64,000 nt of DNA from Candidatus Polarisedimenticolia bacterium. GTDB lineage: Bacteria > Acidobacteriota > Polarisedimenticolia > Gp22-AA2 > AA152. This document shows positions 24,527 through 33,966 of this stretch, one piece after another; within the stretch, counting starts at the first letter, position 1; every line of letters starts with the position of its first letter. The stretch covers positions 48,330 to 112,329 of the forward strand of contig DASYRE010000016.1 in the NCBI GenBank assembly GCA_036004685.1, in the 5' to 3' direction. The position numbers were made by a program, and so were the translations under genes. The notes under the pieces were generated by a model. It searched no databases, was not told the DNA's origin, and saw only the letters and a list, made by a program, of their open reading frames with translations.

Positions 24527-24793
24527 CTCCCGGCTTGCTCTTCCGTCATCGCCGGCTCAAATAATCCAGGAACATTCAAGTCCGAAGCGCTTTTTCATCC
24601 CATGAAAGGTCTCAAGCGACGAATCGAGCCATCTTCTTCAGTGAGGCGGTATGCGGCTTACGACAGGAGCGCAACGCGGGACGGCTCTTCTCACCTTCAT
24701 CGCCGGCGGAATCGCCCACGTCGTGGCGGGAAACTGAGGAAGGCGAGCGGGGCCGGGGAAATTACGATGGCGGGAATCGTAACGGAGTGATGC

Positions 24794-24799
24794 TAGGGT
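24794..24799 (+). promoter_or_regulatory. Extended -10 of a leaderless Nudix promoter
   Basis: TGC TAGGGT followed by 6 nt (ttaacc) and the ATG at 24806. Spacing is the same as for lolA, the 6555 lipoprotein gene and lexA. The 24527-24793 spacer upstream holds nothing else I can identify. Confidence 0.45.
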
Positions 24800-24805
24800 T
24801 TAACC

Positions 24806-25291
24806 ATGGCACGCAAGCCCAGGAAAAGCGCCGGGATCCTTCTTTACCGCTATCGCGGGGACGGAATCGAGGTCTTCCTGGTCCACCCCGGAGGGCCGTT
24901 CTGGGCGAAGAAGGATCTCGGCGCCTGGAGCATCCCCAAGGGGGAGGTGGAGGAGAGCGATGAGTCGGACCCTCTGCGGGCGGCCCGGAGGGAGTTCGAG
25001 GAGGAAACCGGGGTTGTCATCCAGGGGGAATTCGTAGCCCTTGCGCCGGTGAAGCTGAAGAGCGGCAAGGTCGTCCTCGCCTGGCTTCTCGAGGGCGACC
25101 TCGATCCCGAAGCGGTCCGGAGCAACACCTTCTCGATCGAATGGCCGCCCCATTCCGGAAAGCAGGCGGAGTTTCCCGAGATCGACCGTGCGGCCTTCTT
25201 CAGCCTCGACGAAGCGAAGCGGAGGATCCATCCCGGGCAAGCCCCGTTCCTTGCGGAGCTCGAGAGCCGGCTCGGGGAAAACACAGGATGA
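24806..25291 (+). CDS. Nudix hydrolase (COG4119-like NTP pyrophosphohydrolase)
   Basis: 161 aa. It begins with KSAGILLYR, the first strand of the Nudix fold. The Nudix box runs from IPKGEVEE to REFEEETGV near residues 44-70, with one extra residue between the first Glu and REFEEE compared with the strict consensus. This longer box is typical of the COG4119 group. The C-terminal EIDRAAFFSLDEAKRRI also fits that group. It hydrolyses a nucleoside diphosphate linked to an unknown moiety; the substrate is not readable. Confidence 0.88.
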   Translation: MARKPRKSAGILLYRYRGDGIEVFLVHPGGPFWAKKDLGAWSIPKGEVEESDESDPLRAARREFEEETGVVIQGEFVALAPVKLKSGKVVLAWLLEGDLDPEAVRSNTFSIEWPPHSGKQAEFPEIDRAAFFSLDEAKRRIHPGQAPFLAELESRLGENTG

Positions 25292-25329
25292 TTTGCCTCG
25301 GCCGGGGTTCATAACCTCTTGGGCACGGT

Positions 25330-26907
25330 TCAGGATCCGCCGCGACGACCCGCGCCTTCCTCGCCAGAAGCGACGTCGGGAAGCGAAGAAGGGGGATCAA
25401 GCGATCGATACTGGATCGCCTCGGCGAGATGGGCGACCAGAATGCGCTCCTCCCCTTGCAGGTCGGCCAGGGTCCGCGCCACTTTGAGAATCCGATGGTG
25501 CGCCCTCACCGAGAGGCGGAGCCGCTCGGTCGCCGCCGACAGAAGCTGCCGGCCGGCGCCGTCCGGACGGCAGGTCTCGCGCAGGAGCGCGGGGCTTATC
25601 TCGGCGTTCGTCCTGATGCCGTGGCGCCGCAGCCGATGGTGCTGGCGAAGGCGAGCTGCTTCGACGCGTGCCCGAATGGCCTCGGAGCGTTCCCCTTCCG
25701 CCTCCGCTTCCAGATCCTTGACGGGCACCCGCGGCACTTCCAGATGGATGTCGAAGCGATCGAGCAGCGGCCCGGAGATCCGGGCGGCGTAGTTACGCAC
25801 CGCGATGGGGGTGCAGGCACAGTCGCGGCCGGGATTCCCCAGCTGGCCGCAGGGGCACGGGTTCATCGCGGCGACCAGGACGAAGCGGGCGGGAAAGATC
25901 ATGGCCTGCATCGAGCGCATGATCACGACGCGCCCTTCTTCCATCGGCTGGCGGAGCACTTCGAGCGTTCCGCGGCGGAACTCCGGCAGCTCGTCCAGGA
26001 ACAGCACCCCCCGGTGGGCCAGGGAGACTTCCCCGGGCCGCGGCGTCATGCCGCCGCCCGCCAGCCCCACCCCGCTGATCGAGTGGTGCGGCGCGCGGAA
26101 GGGGCGCCGGCGGATCAAGCCTTCGGGCGCGCCGAGACCCGCGGCGCTGTAGATCCGGGTGATTTCGACCGCCTCCTCGCGATCGAGCGGCGGAAGGATG
26201 CCGGGGATGCGGCGCGCGAGCATCGTCTTCCCGGCTCCGGGAGGCCCCACCAGCAGGACGTTGTGACCGCCGGCGGCGGCGATCTCGAGGGCCCGCCGCG
26301 CCGCAGCCTGACCCGAGACCTCCGAAAAATCGTCGGTCTCCCCCGCTCCCGCCGCGGGCGGCTCTTCGGGCAAGGGGGGCAGCGCGGCGATATCGGCCTC
26401 ACCGCGCAGAAACGACACGACCTCGAGGAGGCTTCTCCCGGGGAACACGCCGATTCCGTCGACCGCCGAAGCCTCGATGGCGCTCGCCTGCGGCAGCACC
26501 ACCCCGCGGCAGCCGTGATTCCGCGCCGCGATGGCCAGCGACAGGGCGCCGTGGACCCCGCGCAGGAGGCCGTCGAGCGACAGCTCCCCGGCCAGCAGGA
26601 GCCCCTCCGCGGCGCCGGCCGGAACGACTCCGGAGGTGATCAGGATGCCGACCGCGACGGGAAGGTCGAGGCCCGTTCCCTGCTTCTTGAGGTGACCGGG
26701 AGCGAGGTTGACGGTAATGCGGCGGGCGGGGAAGGAGAAGCCGCTGTTCTGGATGGCCGAGCGCACCCGGTCACGGCTCTCGCGGACGGCGGCGTCCGGC
26801 AGGCCCACGACGTTGAGCGCCGGAAGGCCGCCCGCCATGTCGACTTCGACCGAGATCGGGATCGCCTCGATCCCGTGAATCGCCGCCGCCAGGATCCGGG
26901 CCAGCAT
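25330..26907 (-). CDS. comM: YifB/ComM family Mg-chelatase-like AAA+ ATPase
   Basis: 525 aa, the normal length. The N-terminal S5-like/Lon-type domain (LARILAAAIHGIEA, ALNVVGLPDAAVRESRDR) is followed by Walker A GPPGAGKTML near residue 220. Walker B is VLFLDELPEF near 298. A Cys cluster CPCGQLGN and CACT near 360-374 is typical of the family. The C-terminal Mg-chelatase lid helices complete it. In transformable bacteria ComM is a helicase that extends integration of incoming DNA by branch migration; here that role is inferred. A strong terminator for the upstream mltD-like gene lies 22 bp before its start. Confidence 0.93.
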   Translation of the reverse strand: MLARILAAAIHGIEAIPISVEVDMAGGLPALNVVGLPDAAVRESRDRVRSAIQNSGFSFPARRITVNLAPGHLKKQGTGLDLPVAVGILITSGVVPAGAAEGLLLAGELSLDGLLRGVHGALSLAIAARNHGCRGVVLPQASAIEASAVDGIGVFPGRSLLEVVSFLRGEADIAALPPLPEEPPAAGAGETDDFSEVSGQAAARRALEIAAAGGHNVLLVGPPGAGKTMLARRIPGILPPLDREEAVEITRIYSAAGLGAPEGLIRRRPFRAPHHSISGVGLAGGGMTPRPGEVSLAHRGVLFLDELPEFRRGTLEVLRQPMEEGRVVIMRSMQAMIFPARFVLVAAMNPCPCGQLGNPGRDCACTPIAVRNYAARISGPLLDRFDIHLEVPRVPVKDLEAEAEGERSEAIRARVEAARLRQHHRLRRHGIRTNAEISPALLRETCRPDGAGRQLLSAATERLRLSVRAHHRILKVARTLADLQGEERILVAHLAEAIQYRSLDPPSSLPDVASGEEGAGRRGGS

Positions 26908-26928
26908 CGCCGCTCCGCCCGCCCGGGC

Positions 26929-26967
26929 AAAAAAAAGGAGAGCCGTGGGCGGTTCCCGCGGCTCTCC
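26929..26967 (-). terminator. Intrinsic terminator after the MltD-like gene
   Basis: On the minus strand a 13-bp stem (GGAGAGCCGCGGG paired with CCCACGGCTCTCC, one wobble pair) and a 5-nt loop is followed by eight T. It lies between the lytic transglycosylase gene and comM, separating the two transcription units. Confidence 0.85.
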
Positions 26968-27073
26968 AGCGCGCTCCCTTGGGGGGAAGTCGCGCGCATC
27001 CTAGCTTTCCGGCGGCCCGCTTGTCAAGCGCGACGGAGCGCCGGAAGCGCCCACCCCGCGCCTTGGCTCGGCG

Positions 27074-29236
27074 CTATTCGGATCGAATCGTCAGGACCAT
27101 GCCCGCGACGAGATCGTTCGCCGACCCGAGATTGTTCAGGCGCACCAGATCGTCGATTCTGACCTGATGCCGCGTGGCGATGCGCTCCAGCGTGTCGCCC
27201 GGGACGACCCGATAGCGGATGGCGCTGCTGGAGGACTGCCCCCCGGCCTCCGAGGTGGCCGTCTCGGGGCGATCCGGCGCCACCACCCGCAGGCGATCGC
27301 CCGGCTTGATGACTCTTTTTCGCGCCAGATTGTTGACCGAGCGAAGCTGCTGCACCGTCATGTTGAAGCGCTGGGCGATGCTGTAGAGCGTGTCACCCGA
27401 CCGCACCCGGTATACTCCCGTGGCCTCGGCGCCGGCGGCGGAGGAGCCGGAGGAATCGGAGGATCCCGAATCGGAGGCGGCGGCGTCGGCCCGCGTCGCG
27501 TAAAAGACGGCCAGACGCTGCCCCGGACGGATCGTCGAGCCCGGGAGCCGGTTCCACTGCCGGACGCTGCCGATCGTCGTGCGGTACTTCACGGCGATCT
27601 TCTGCAGCGTCTCCCCGCGGCGGACCCGGTGGATCACCTTCTCGCCGCGGTCGTACGTCGGAGCCTGCTCGTCCATCTCGACGCGCGAGACCTGCGCCGG
27701 AGCGTAACCCGAGGTCGGAATGATCAAGCTCCGGCCCACCTTCACGCGATGCCCGCTGCGCAGCGAATTGGCCGTCAGGATGGAGCCGACGGTCACGCCG
27801 TAGCGCCGCGCGATGATCGACACCGTCTCGCCGCGCCGCACCGTGTGCTGCGTCCAACGCAGCCGGTCCTCCCGGGGCACCGCGGCGTACTTGGCGATGA
27901 AATCATTGGACGTCCCGGTCGGAACCCGCAGCGAGTAGCCCGCCGCGTAGGGCGGCGTCGCCATCGTCCGCAGCTCCGGATTGAGCATCCGGATCGTCTC
28001 GACCGGGGCGCCCGCGCATTCGGCGACGACCTTCAGGTCGGTCGGCGAATCGACGGTGACCCAGTCATAGGACAGCTCGTCCTCGGGCTCCACGAAGAAG
28101 CCGTACTCCTCCGGAGCCTTGTCGATGACCATCGAGGCGAGGATGGCGGGAACGTAGTTCTTCGTCTCGGTCCGCAGGGCGCGCCGGTGCTGCGCCAGCG
28201 ACCAGAAATTGTCCGTGCCGGTGCGCTTCATGGTGCGCATGATCTTCCCTTCGCCGGCGTTGTAGGCCGCCATCGCAAGGTGCCAGTCCCCGAACAGGGC
28301 GTAGAGGTCCTTCAGATACGCCGCGGCCGCCCGGGTCGCCTTCTCCGGATCGGAGCGCTCGTCGACCCACTCGTCCCGCTTAAGCCCGTACTTGCGGGCG
28401 GTGGGGGCGATGAACTGCCAGAGCCCCTTGGCTTTCGCCCGCGAGTAGGCGCTCGTCTTGAAGGCGCTCTCCTGGTGAGCCATGTAGGCGAGATCGGTCG
28501 GCACGCCTTCTTCCTGGAATATCTTCTTGATCATCCGCAGGTAGAGGCCCGAGCGGCGCAGCCCCCCTTCGAAGGGAGCGCGCATGCGGGTCTGGAACGC
28601 CTCGATGAAGGTGAGAACCTTGTCGTTCAGCTCCAGCGGGATGTTGTAGGAGACCGCCTCGGCCGCAGTCTGCACTTTCTGCCGCTCCTTCTCCGCTTCC
28701 TCCGGAGAGAGGTAGGTGGTGATGTCGCGCAGCTCTTCCTTCGGCGGCTCCTCCCCCTTGTCGGTCCCGTCCTGGTAGACGTCGCCCTCGAGGGAGTCGA
28801 TGTTCTCGAGCAGGTCCTCGTAGGCCGACTTCAGGGCGGCATCGGTGTCGATCTCGACGTCGGAATTCAGCGCCGTCTCCACCGCCTTGTCGAAATAGTC
28901 CCGCGCCTCATCGTAGCGCCCCGCTTTGTGGGCATCGAGGCCGGAGGTATAGAGCTCCTGCATCGTCTCGATGACCTTCTGGGACTTCGCCACACCGGGA
29001 GTGGCCATCTCCACGCCGACCTCGACCGCCGACTCCTCCGTCGGAGAAGGAAGGGGGGAGGCCGCCTTCTCGGAATCCTTGGCTTCGGGTTCGCCCACTT
29101 CGTCAGCCCGGGCTACCGGGGCCTTGGAGGGGGTCGCCGGGGATTGGTTCAGGGTCGATTTGACCGGGGCGGAGGCGCAAGCAAGGGAGGTGAGGAGCAG
29201 AAAAATGGCGGCGGCAGAAAGTCTTTGAGGTGGCAT
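27074..29236 (-). CDS. mltD: MltD-like membrane-bound lytic murein transglycosylase with four LysM domains
   Basis: 720 aa lipoprotein (lipobox LAC near residue 20) that cuts glycan strands to 1,6-anhydro ends. Residues ~90-170 are a helical, TPR-like region. The SLT domain follows near 235-370: catalytic Glu in AHQESAF, then GLWQFIAPTARKYGL, and AMAAYNAGEGKI. Four LysM repeats fill the C-terminal half, beginning near residues 465, 540, 610 and 670, each with the pattern VRxGxTxxxIAxxY. Family members usually have two or three, so wall binding should be strong. Promoter at 29283-29311 and terminator at 26929 define it as a single-gene unit. Confidence 0.92.
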   Translation of the reverse strand: MPPQRLSAAAIFLLLTSLACASAPVKSTLNQSPATPSKAPVARADEVGEPEAKDSEKAASPLPSPTEESAVEVGVEMATPGVAKSQKVIETMQELYTSGLDAHKAGRYDEARDYFDKAVETALNSDVEIDTDAALKSAYEDLLENIDSLEGDVYQDGTDKGEEPPKEELRDITTYLSPEEAEKERQKVQTAAEAVSYNIPLELNDKVLTFIEAFQTRMRAPFEGGLRRSGLYLRMIKKIFQEEGVPTDLAYMAHQESAFKTSAYSRAKAKGLWQFIAPTARKYGLKRDEWVDERSDPEKATRAAAAYLKDLYALFGDWHLAMAAYNAGEGKIMRTMKRTGTDNFWSLAQHRRALRTETKNYVPAILASMVIDKAPEEYGFFVEPEDELSYDWVTVDSPTDLKVVAECAGAPVETIRMLNPELRTMATPPYAAGYSLRVPTGTSNDFIAKYAAVPREDRLRWTQHTVRRGETVSIIARRYGVTVGSILTANSLRSGHRVKVGRSLIIPTSGYAPAQVSRVEMDEQAPTYDRGEKVIHRVRRGETLQKIAVKYRTTIGSVRQWNRLPGSTIRPGQRLAVFYATRADAAASDSGSSDSSGSSAAGAEATGVYRVRSGDTLYSIAQRFNMTVQQLRSVNNLARKRVIKPGDRLRVVAPDRPETATSEAGGQSSSSAIRYRVVPGDTLERIATRHQVRIDDLVRLNNLGSANDLVAGMVLTIRSE

Positions 29237-29282
29237 AGGTTAGGGGACCCTCTCTTGGTGAAACGATCCGGCTGACTCGCTC

Positions 29283-29311
29283 AATATATGAGCCGACTCC
29301 CGCAAAGTCAA
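29283..29311 (-). promoter_or_regulatory. Promoter of the MltD-like gene
   Basis: Minus-strand -35 TTGACT (29306-29311), 17-bp spacer, -10 TATATT (29283-29288). The leader is about 40 nt. Confidence 0.65.
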
Positions 29312-29520
29312 GAATTCTTTCCGCGCTATCCCCATGATTCTTAGGCTCCTGCGACCACGGCGGCTTCGACCGCAAGTGTTCAGATCTGTCCAACGATGGA
29401 CACTCCTTGGGGCCGTTTTACCCGACGGGGGTCTCGCCGGAAAAGACCTGCCGGGGCAGGCTACCGTAGGGAAAATCGGAAGCTCCGGCGCCGCGTCGCG
29501 CCTGCGCGCCGGCCTTGGCG

Positions 29521-29537
29521 CGAACTTTGAACGTTCG
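29521..29537. promoter_or_regulatory. Candidate SOS-like inverted repeat upstream of recA
   Basis: CGAAC-N7-GTTCG, a perfect 5-bp inverted repeat with the spacing of GAAC-N7-GTTC-type LexA sites. It lies about 85 bp upstream of the recA -35 box, which is far for direct repression. The rest of the 465-bp mltD-recA divergent spacer (29237-29701) shows only the two promoters. Confidence 0.3.
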
Positions 29538-29622
29538 CCCTCTTCCGGCGCGCCCGGCCGGTCCCGGCGGCGAGTCGCCCGGGCAACGGCCGAACCGGAC
29601 CGCCGACCTCTCTCGGCGAGCC

Positions 29623-29652
29623 TTGACAGTTTCTTCAGGTGCCCCTTAAGAT
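29623..29652 (+). promoter_or_regulatory. recA: Promoter of recA
   Basis: -35 TTGACA (29623-29628), 18-bp spacer, -10 TAAGAT (29647-29652). The start would be near 29659, which lies downstream of an in-frame ATG at 29639 and therefore favours the ATG at 29702. Confidence 0.7.
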
Positions 29653-29701
29653 GCCCTTTGCTCCCGTCGAAACGGAATCTTCCATCCAAAAGGATCAGTC
29701 G

Positions 29702-30826
<1,125 letters not shown>

Positions 30827-30882
30827 ACGGAAGTCGTCGCCGCGGCAGCGGGCTCAGGCCCGGTGCCCTCTCTCCGCTTTCC

Positions 30883-30912
30883 TTGACTCCTCTTCGGAGG
30901 GTCTGCTAGGAT
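30883..30912 (+). promoter_or_regulatory. Promoter of tRNA-Phe
   Basis: -35 TTGACT (30883-30888), 18-bp spacer, -10 TAGGAT (30907-30912). The transcript would begin about 33 bp before the mature tRNA. Confidence 0.6.
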
Positions 30913-30951
30913 GCGTCCCTTCGCGCCAGGCGATCCCTTCCTACCCGTCGT

Positions 30952-31027
30952 GCCCCTGTAGCTCAGTCGGTAGAGCGATGGACTGAAAATCCATGCGTCG
31001 CTGGTTCAATTCCGGCCGGGGGCACCA
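30952..31027 (+). tRNA. tRNA-Phe (anticodon GAA)
   Basis: All arms fold. The acceptor stem GCCCCTG pairs with CGGGGGC, the anticodon stem ATGGA/TCCAT encloses CTGAAAA, and the T arm GCTGG/CCGGC encloses TTCAATT. The discriminator is A, and CCA is encoded in the DNA (31025-31027). Low-GC DNA begins directly after it. Confidence 0.95.
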
Positions 31028-31106
31028 CGTATTCAAGCCCAAGAATTCGAGGAAATAGAAAAGGCGGTCTCCGGCACCGTCAATACTTGAGAATTGTGCG
31101 GGAATT

Positions 31107-31502
31107 GTGAGGGAAGGGCCTGTCGAGGTTGGAAGTCCCGACTGGAAGGTAAAGGTAACCCGCTGCAAAAACTGCGACGGGTGGTGGAAACTAGGCTCTT
31201 TGCTCAATATGGCCAGAGATGAGCTGGAAAGGCTCGACCGCCCGTTGCGAGAGATTCGAGAAGTGTTTGATTCCGATGTCCGGAAGCGTTACTCAGGCCA
31301 GTGGGAGAAGGTTAGGGCTATTGAAATGATTTTCCCTTCGCGACCGAGCATCTTCCAACTAAGCGAAGTCTTGGCAGCCGCTCGAGGCAAGGAGCGCGCC
31401 AAGAACCTCTCGGTCTTAAAGCCGAGGGGTTCCTGGCTCACTATTGTCCGAAGGTGCTGGAACTGCCTCTGGGCGACTGCAAAAGAGGATAAAGCGCCTT
31501 GA
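31107..31502 (+). CDS. Hypothetical protein with two CxxC pairs
   Basis: 131 aa from a GTG start. Two Cys pairs, CKNC near residue 20 and CWNC near 118, could bind a metal, but the region between them is an ordinary charged helix-rich stretch and no family is recognised. Composition is protein-like, yet there is no convincing ribosome site, so it may not be expressed. It lies in the low-GC segment downstream of tRNA-Phe. Confidence 0.4.
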   Translation: MREGPVEVGSPDWKVKVTRCKNCDGWWKLGSLLNMARDELERLDRPLREIREVFDSDVRKRYSGQWEKVRAIEMIFPSRPSIFQLSEVLAAARGKERAKNLSVLKPRGSWLTIVRRCWNCLWATAKEDKAP

Positions 31503-31524
31503 TCTTCCTGCAATCGTTGGATGA

Positions 31525-32628
31525 TTAGCCTTTCTTCCAGTCCTCATTGGGCATGATTCGGCGCGTGAACTCGTCGAACAGGGGCACTGTGAAAGCAGTA
31601 TCGCCCTGGTGGGGACTCCAGATCATACCTTTCGCGATCAACTGGCTCCTTGTTGGCCCGAGGGAGGTAACCTGGCGGCCCAACACTTCAGCAATGTCCC
31701 CTGACCGATGCGGGCCGGGGCCCAGTTCGGCCATCGCTCGGAGGTATTTCTTCCCGACCGGGGTCAATCGGTCAAATCTCACACGAAAGAAACTCTCGTC
31801 TAGGGCGGCGATGGCCAACTCTGATGCGTTCTTAACGTCTTCCAGCGTGATCCGAGACCCATCCGCCGCATCCCAGGAATGCTTCCCCCACTCCTGCACG
31901 AAGTAGGGATAACCCCGAGTCTCTTTCACTATCAGGTCCAACGCCTCAGTGGTGACTTCGACACCCTGGTCCTTCGCGGGCTTGACGATTGCGCGTCTGG
32001 CCGATTCATCACGAAGCGGACCGACCTCAGGAAAATCGAACAGCCTTTCTGCATAGGATTTCGCGCGACCTGTTCTTCCTCTTAGCTGGGGCAGATCAGC
32101 GCCTATCATAATGACCGGAAGACGTCGCTGTGCATTGCGGTGAAGCGCGGTGATGAGAGCCGCGAGCTCCTCCTCTTCTACGTATTGCAGTTCGTCAACG
32201 AAGCTCGTCAAGACGGTTTCCGCCTTTTGTGCGGCCACTCCTGCGGACTCCAGTAAAGCTTGCAAGTCATGCTCCAGGTCACCGTTGTCGGCGAGGCCGG
32301 GTTCTGGCTCAAAGTCAATCCCAACCTCAATGTCCTGATACTTCACTTTCAAGGCTCTGGCGAATCCTGCCAGAGCACGGAGCGCCCGTTGCGCAAGGTC
32401 TTTGGCTTTCTGGTTTCGAGAGAGTCTCAATAGGGACTGGCGCAACTCTGGGGCCAAAATCGAGGGCAGGGAGCGGTTTTCTGGTGCTTCTATTCGTAAA
32501 GCGTGAAGGTTGACATTTTCGGCATCTTCCCTCATTCGATCCAATAACACCGTTTTGCCCACACCTCGGAGCCCCACCACCAAAACGCTCTTCGTGGGGT
32601 AGCCGCGGCGTACCCGCTCAACGGCCAC
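31525..32628 (-). CDS. AAA/P-loop ATPase (Cdc6/archaeal-ATPase-like), 5'-truncated
   Basis: 367 aa from the first usable start, a GTG at 32628. Walker A GLRGVGKT lies near residues 19-26 and a Walker-B-like FVDELQYVEEEE near 140-150, followed by a sensor-like VIMIGADLPQLRG. The C-terminal ~100 residues look like a winged helix (LTPVGKKYLRAMAEL, GDIAEVLGRQ). The reading frame continues upstream of the GTG to a stop at 32698-32700 and encodes PPELAGRDDLLD, which is the conserved N-terminal motif of this ATPase family. Since no start precedes that motif, the gene's true 5' end appears lost. Function unknown; relatives occur in mobile and defence-type loci. Confidence 0.6.
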   Translation of the reverse strand: MAVERVRRGYPTKSVLVVGLRGVGKTVLLDRMREDAENVNLHALRIEAPENRSLPSILAPELRQSLLRLSRNQKAKDLAQRALRALAGFARALKVKYQDIEVGIDFEPEPGLADNGDLEHDLQALLESAGVAAQKAETVLTSFVDELQYVEEEELAALITALHRNAQRRLPVIMIGADLPQLRGRTGRAKSYAERLFDFPEVGPLRDESARRAIVKPAKDQGVEVTTEALDLIVKETRGYPYFVQEWGKHSWDAADGSRITLEDVKNASELAIAALDESFFRVRFDRLTPVGKKYLRAMAELGPGPHRSGDIAEVLGRQVTSLGPTRSQLIAKGMIWSPHQGDTAFTVPLFDEFTRRIMPNEDWKKG

Positions 32629-32739
32629 GCGAACTGTGTCCAGCAGGTCATCCCTACCGGCGAGTTCCGGGGGCGAGTCGGGCTCGCGGCGGGAGCCCTA
32701 CCGCGCCGACGCGCCGTGGGGAGTTGAGGGCCGAGGATC

Positions 32740-33186
32740 TCAGGTCTGGGCGCCCGCGGGCCACTGGAAGAACTGGCCGTTGGCGTAGATGATGTCGCAA
32801 TCGAAGTCGTGCGTCTGGCCGCCGTTCGTGACGCTGGTGACGCCGTCCTTGCCGAGGCTGATCAGGGTGTAGCCGAGACCGCCGGTCGTGTCCCCCTCGA
32901 ACACCCAGGCGTGGTTCCAGCCGTCGGAGACGGGCGCGAGCTTGATGTAGTTGGGCTGGAGGAACTGGGCGAGGGCGGTGAAGCTGGCGACTCTCGGGTA
33001 GGTGTTGTTGTCCACCGCGTAGACCTCGATGGCGCCGGCGATCGCCTTCATGTCCGCCATCGTCTTGGTCTGCTTTCCCTTGTCGACGGCGTTGATCAGG
33101 TTCGGTACGGCGATCGCGGCGATGATTCCGATGATCGCCACGACGATGAGAAGCTCGATCAGGGTGAAGCCCTTCTCCGGTCGCAT
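32740..33186 (-). CDS. Type II secretion GspG-like pseudopilin
   Basis: 148 aa. The prepilin cleavage motif is G-FTLIE at residues 6-11, cut after Gly by a prepilin peptidase. A 20-residue hydrophobic helix follows (LLIVVAIIGIIAAIAVP). The C-terminal part, with DNNTYPRVAS and GLGYTLISLGKDG, resembles the short GspG-type globular domain, whose last part binds calcium in true GspG. No other secretion or pilus gene lies nearby, so this copy is an orphan that relies on machinery encoded elsewhere. Confidence 0.85.
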   Translation of the reverse strand: MRPEKGFTLIELLIVVAIIGIIAAIAVPNLINAVDKGKQTKTMADMKAIAGAIEVYAVDNNTYPRVASFTALAQFLQPNYIKLAPVSDGWNHAWVFEGDTTGGLGYTLISLGKDGVTSVTNGGQTHDFDCDIIYANGQFFQWPAGAQT

Positions 33187-33360
33187 CGCCTGCTCCCTCC
33201 TTCTCGCCTGTTCAGCGCGGGTTGTCGCCCGGGTGGCGCCACCCCTCCGGAAGGGAGAGGCAGCTCATCCTCACAAACGGATTGGGGTCGTCCGGCGTCT
33301 AGGCCTTTTTTCGGGATCGGAGCCCTGAAACCTGCCCCGCCGGCGAGACGCTTCATCCCC

Positions 33361-33960
33361 TCACAGGTGCCGGAGGAGCCCCGTGACGACGCCTTCGATG
33401 CTCACGGCGCGGGAATCGAGGAGGAGAGACGCGCCCGTCGCGTGCGTCGATTGCAGCCGGACTCTCCCCTTGTCCCCATAGAATCGCTTCAGGGTCGCCT
33501 TGCCGTCGAGGAGCGCGACGACCGTCTCTCCGTCGGTGGCTTCGTGGCGCGCTTCCACCACCAGGTAGTCGCCGTCCCGGATCTGCTCGTCGAGCATCGA
33601 ATTCCCGGCCACGCGAAGCACGTAGGCGTCGCGGCGGCGCACCATCGCCGCCGGGACGGTCAGCGTCTCGGCCGTTTCGCTCGCCTCGATGGCGCGGCCC
33701 GCGGCGAGCGTGCCGCGCAGCGGAAGGTCCAAGCCTTGCGACGGGGCCGGCTCGGGGATCACCTCCACGAAACGGCGCCGTCCCCGGCTGCGCCGGATCC
33801 GGCCGCGCGCTTCCAGCGCGGCGAGGTGCTTGTGGACGGTCGCGGCCGAGGAGAGACCGAATTCGGCGCCGATTTCCTTGAGACTCGGCGCATAGCCGCG
33901 CTTTTCCAGAAAACGGCTGATGAAGGAGAGGATGTCCCGCTGCCGGCGCGTGAGAGACAT
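33361..33960 (-). CDS. lexA: SOS repressor LexA
   Basis: 199 aa. Winged helix-turn-helix DNA-binding domain at ~1-70, beginning TRRQRDIL and containing YAPSLKEIGAEFGLSS. The self-cleavage bond is Ala87-Gly88 (TLAAGRAI), with catalytic Ser121 (GNSMLD) and Lys158 (ATLKRF). All elements needed for RecA-stimulated cleavage are present. The start codon sits 6 nt after a -10-like TAGCGT, so the mRNA is probably leaderless. A 7-bp direct repeat lies between its -35 and -10 boxes. Confidence 0.94.
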   Translation of the reverse strand: MSLTRRQRDILSFISRFLEKRGYAPSLKEIGAEFGLSSAATVHKHLAALEARGRIRRSRGRRRFVEVIPEPAPSQGLDLPLRGTLAAGRAIEASETAETLTVPAAMVRRRDAYVLRVAGNSMLDEQIRDGDYLVVEARHEATDGETVVALLDGKATLKRFYGDKGRVRLQSTHATGASLLLDSRAVSIEGVVTGLLRHL

Positions 33961-33966
33961 GCCTTC

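Larger units (their letters stand above)
31028..32697. mobile_element. Putative small integrated segment next to tRNA-Phe
   Basis: From the 3' end of the tRNA gene to about 32697 the DNA is visibly poorer in G+C and uses A/T at third codon positions more than the rest of the window. It holds one unknown ORF and an ATPase gene that seems to lose its 5' end at the right boundary. No integrase and no clear repeat of the tRNA end were found at the right side, so it is best seen as a remnant. Confidence 0.5.

Noticed and set aside
24602..24790. 62-codon plus-strand frame before the Nudix gene
   Set aside because: Arg/Ser-rich, no ribosome site, overlaps the Nudix promoter region, and no family likeness.
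30941..31207. 88-codon minus-strand frame through the tRNA gene
   Set aside because: Its residues LPTELQG and neighbours are the well-known antisense translation of tRNA-Phe; no real gene.
32655..32700. Possible second att site resembling the tRNA-Phe 3' end (TTCCGG...GGGGC)
   Set aside because: The likeness is short, needs a gap, and lies in codons for ELAG that are explained by the ATPase family motif.
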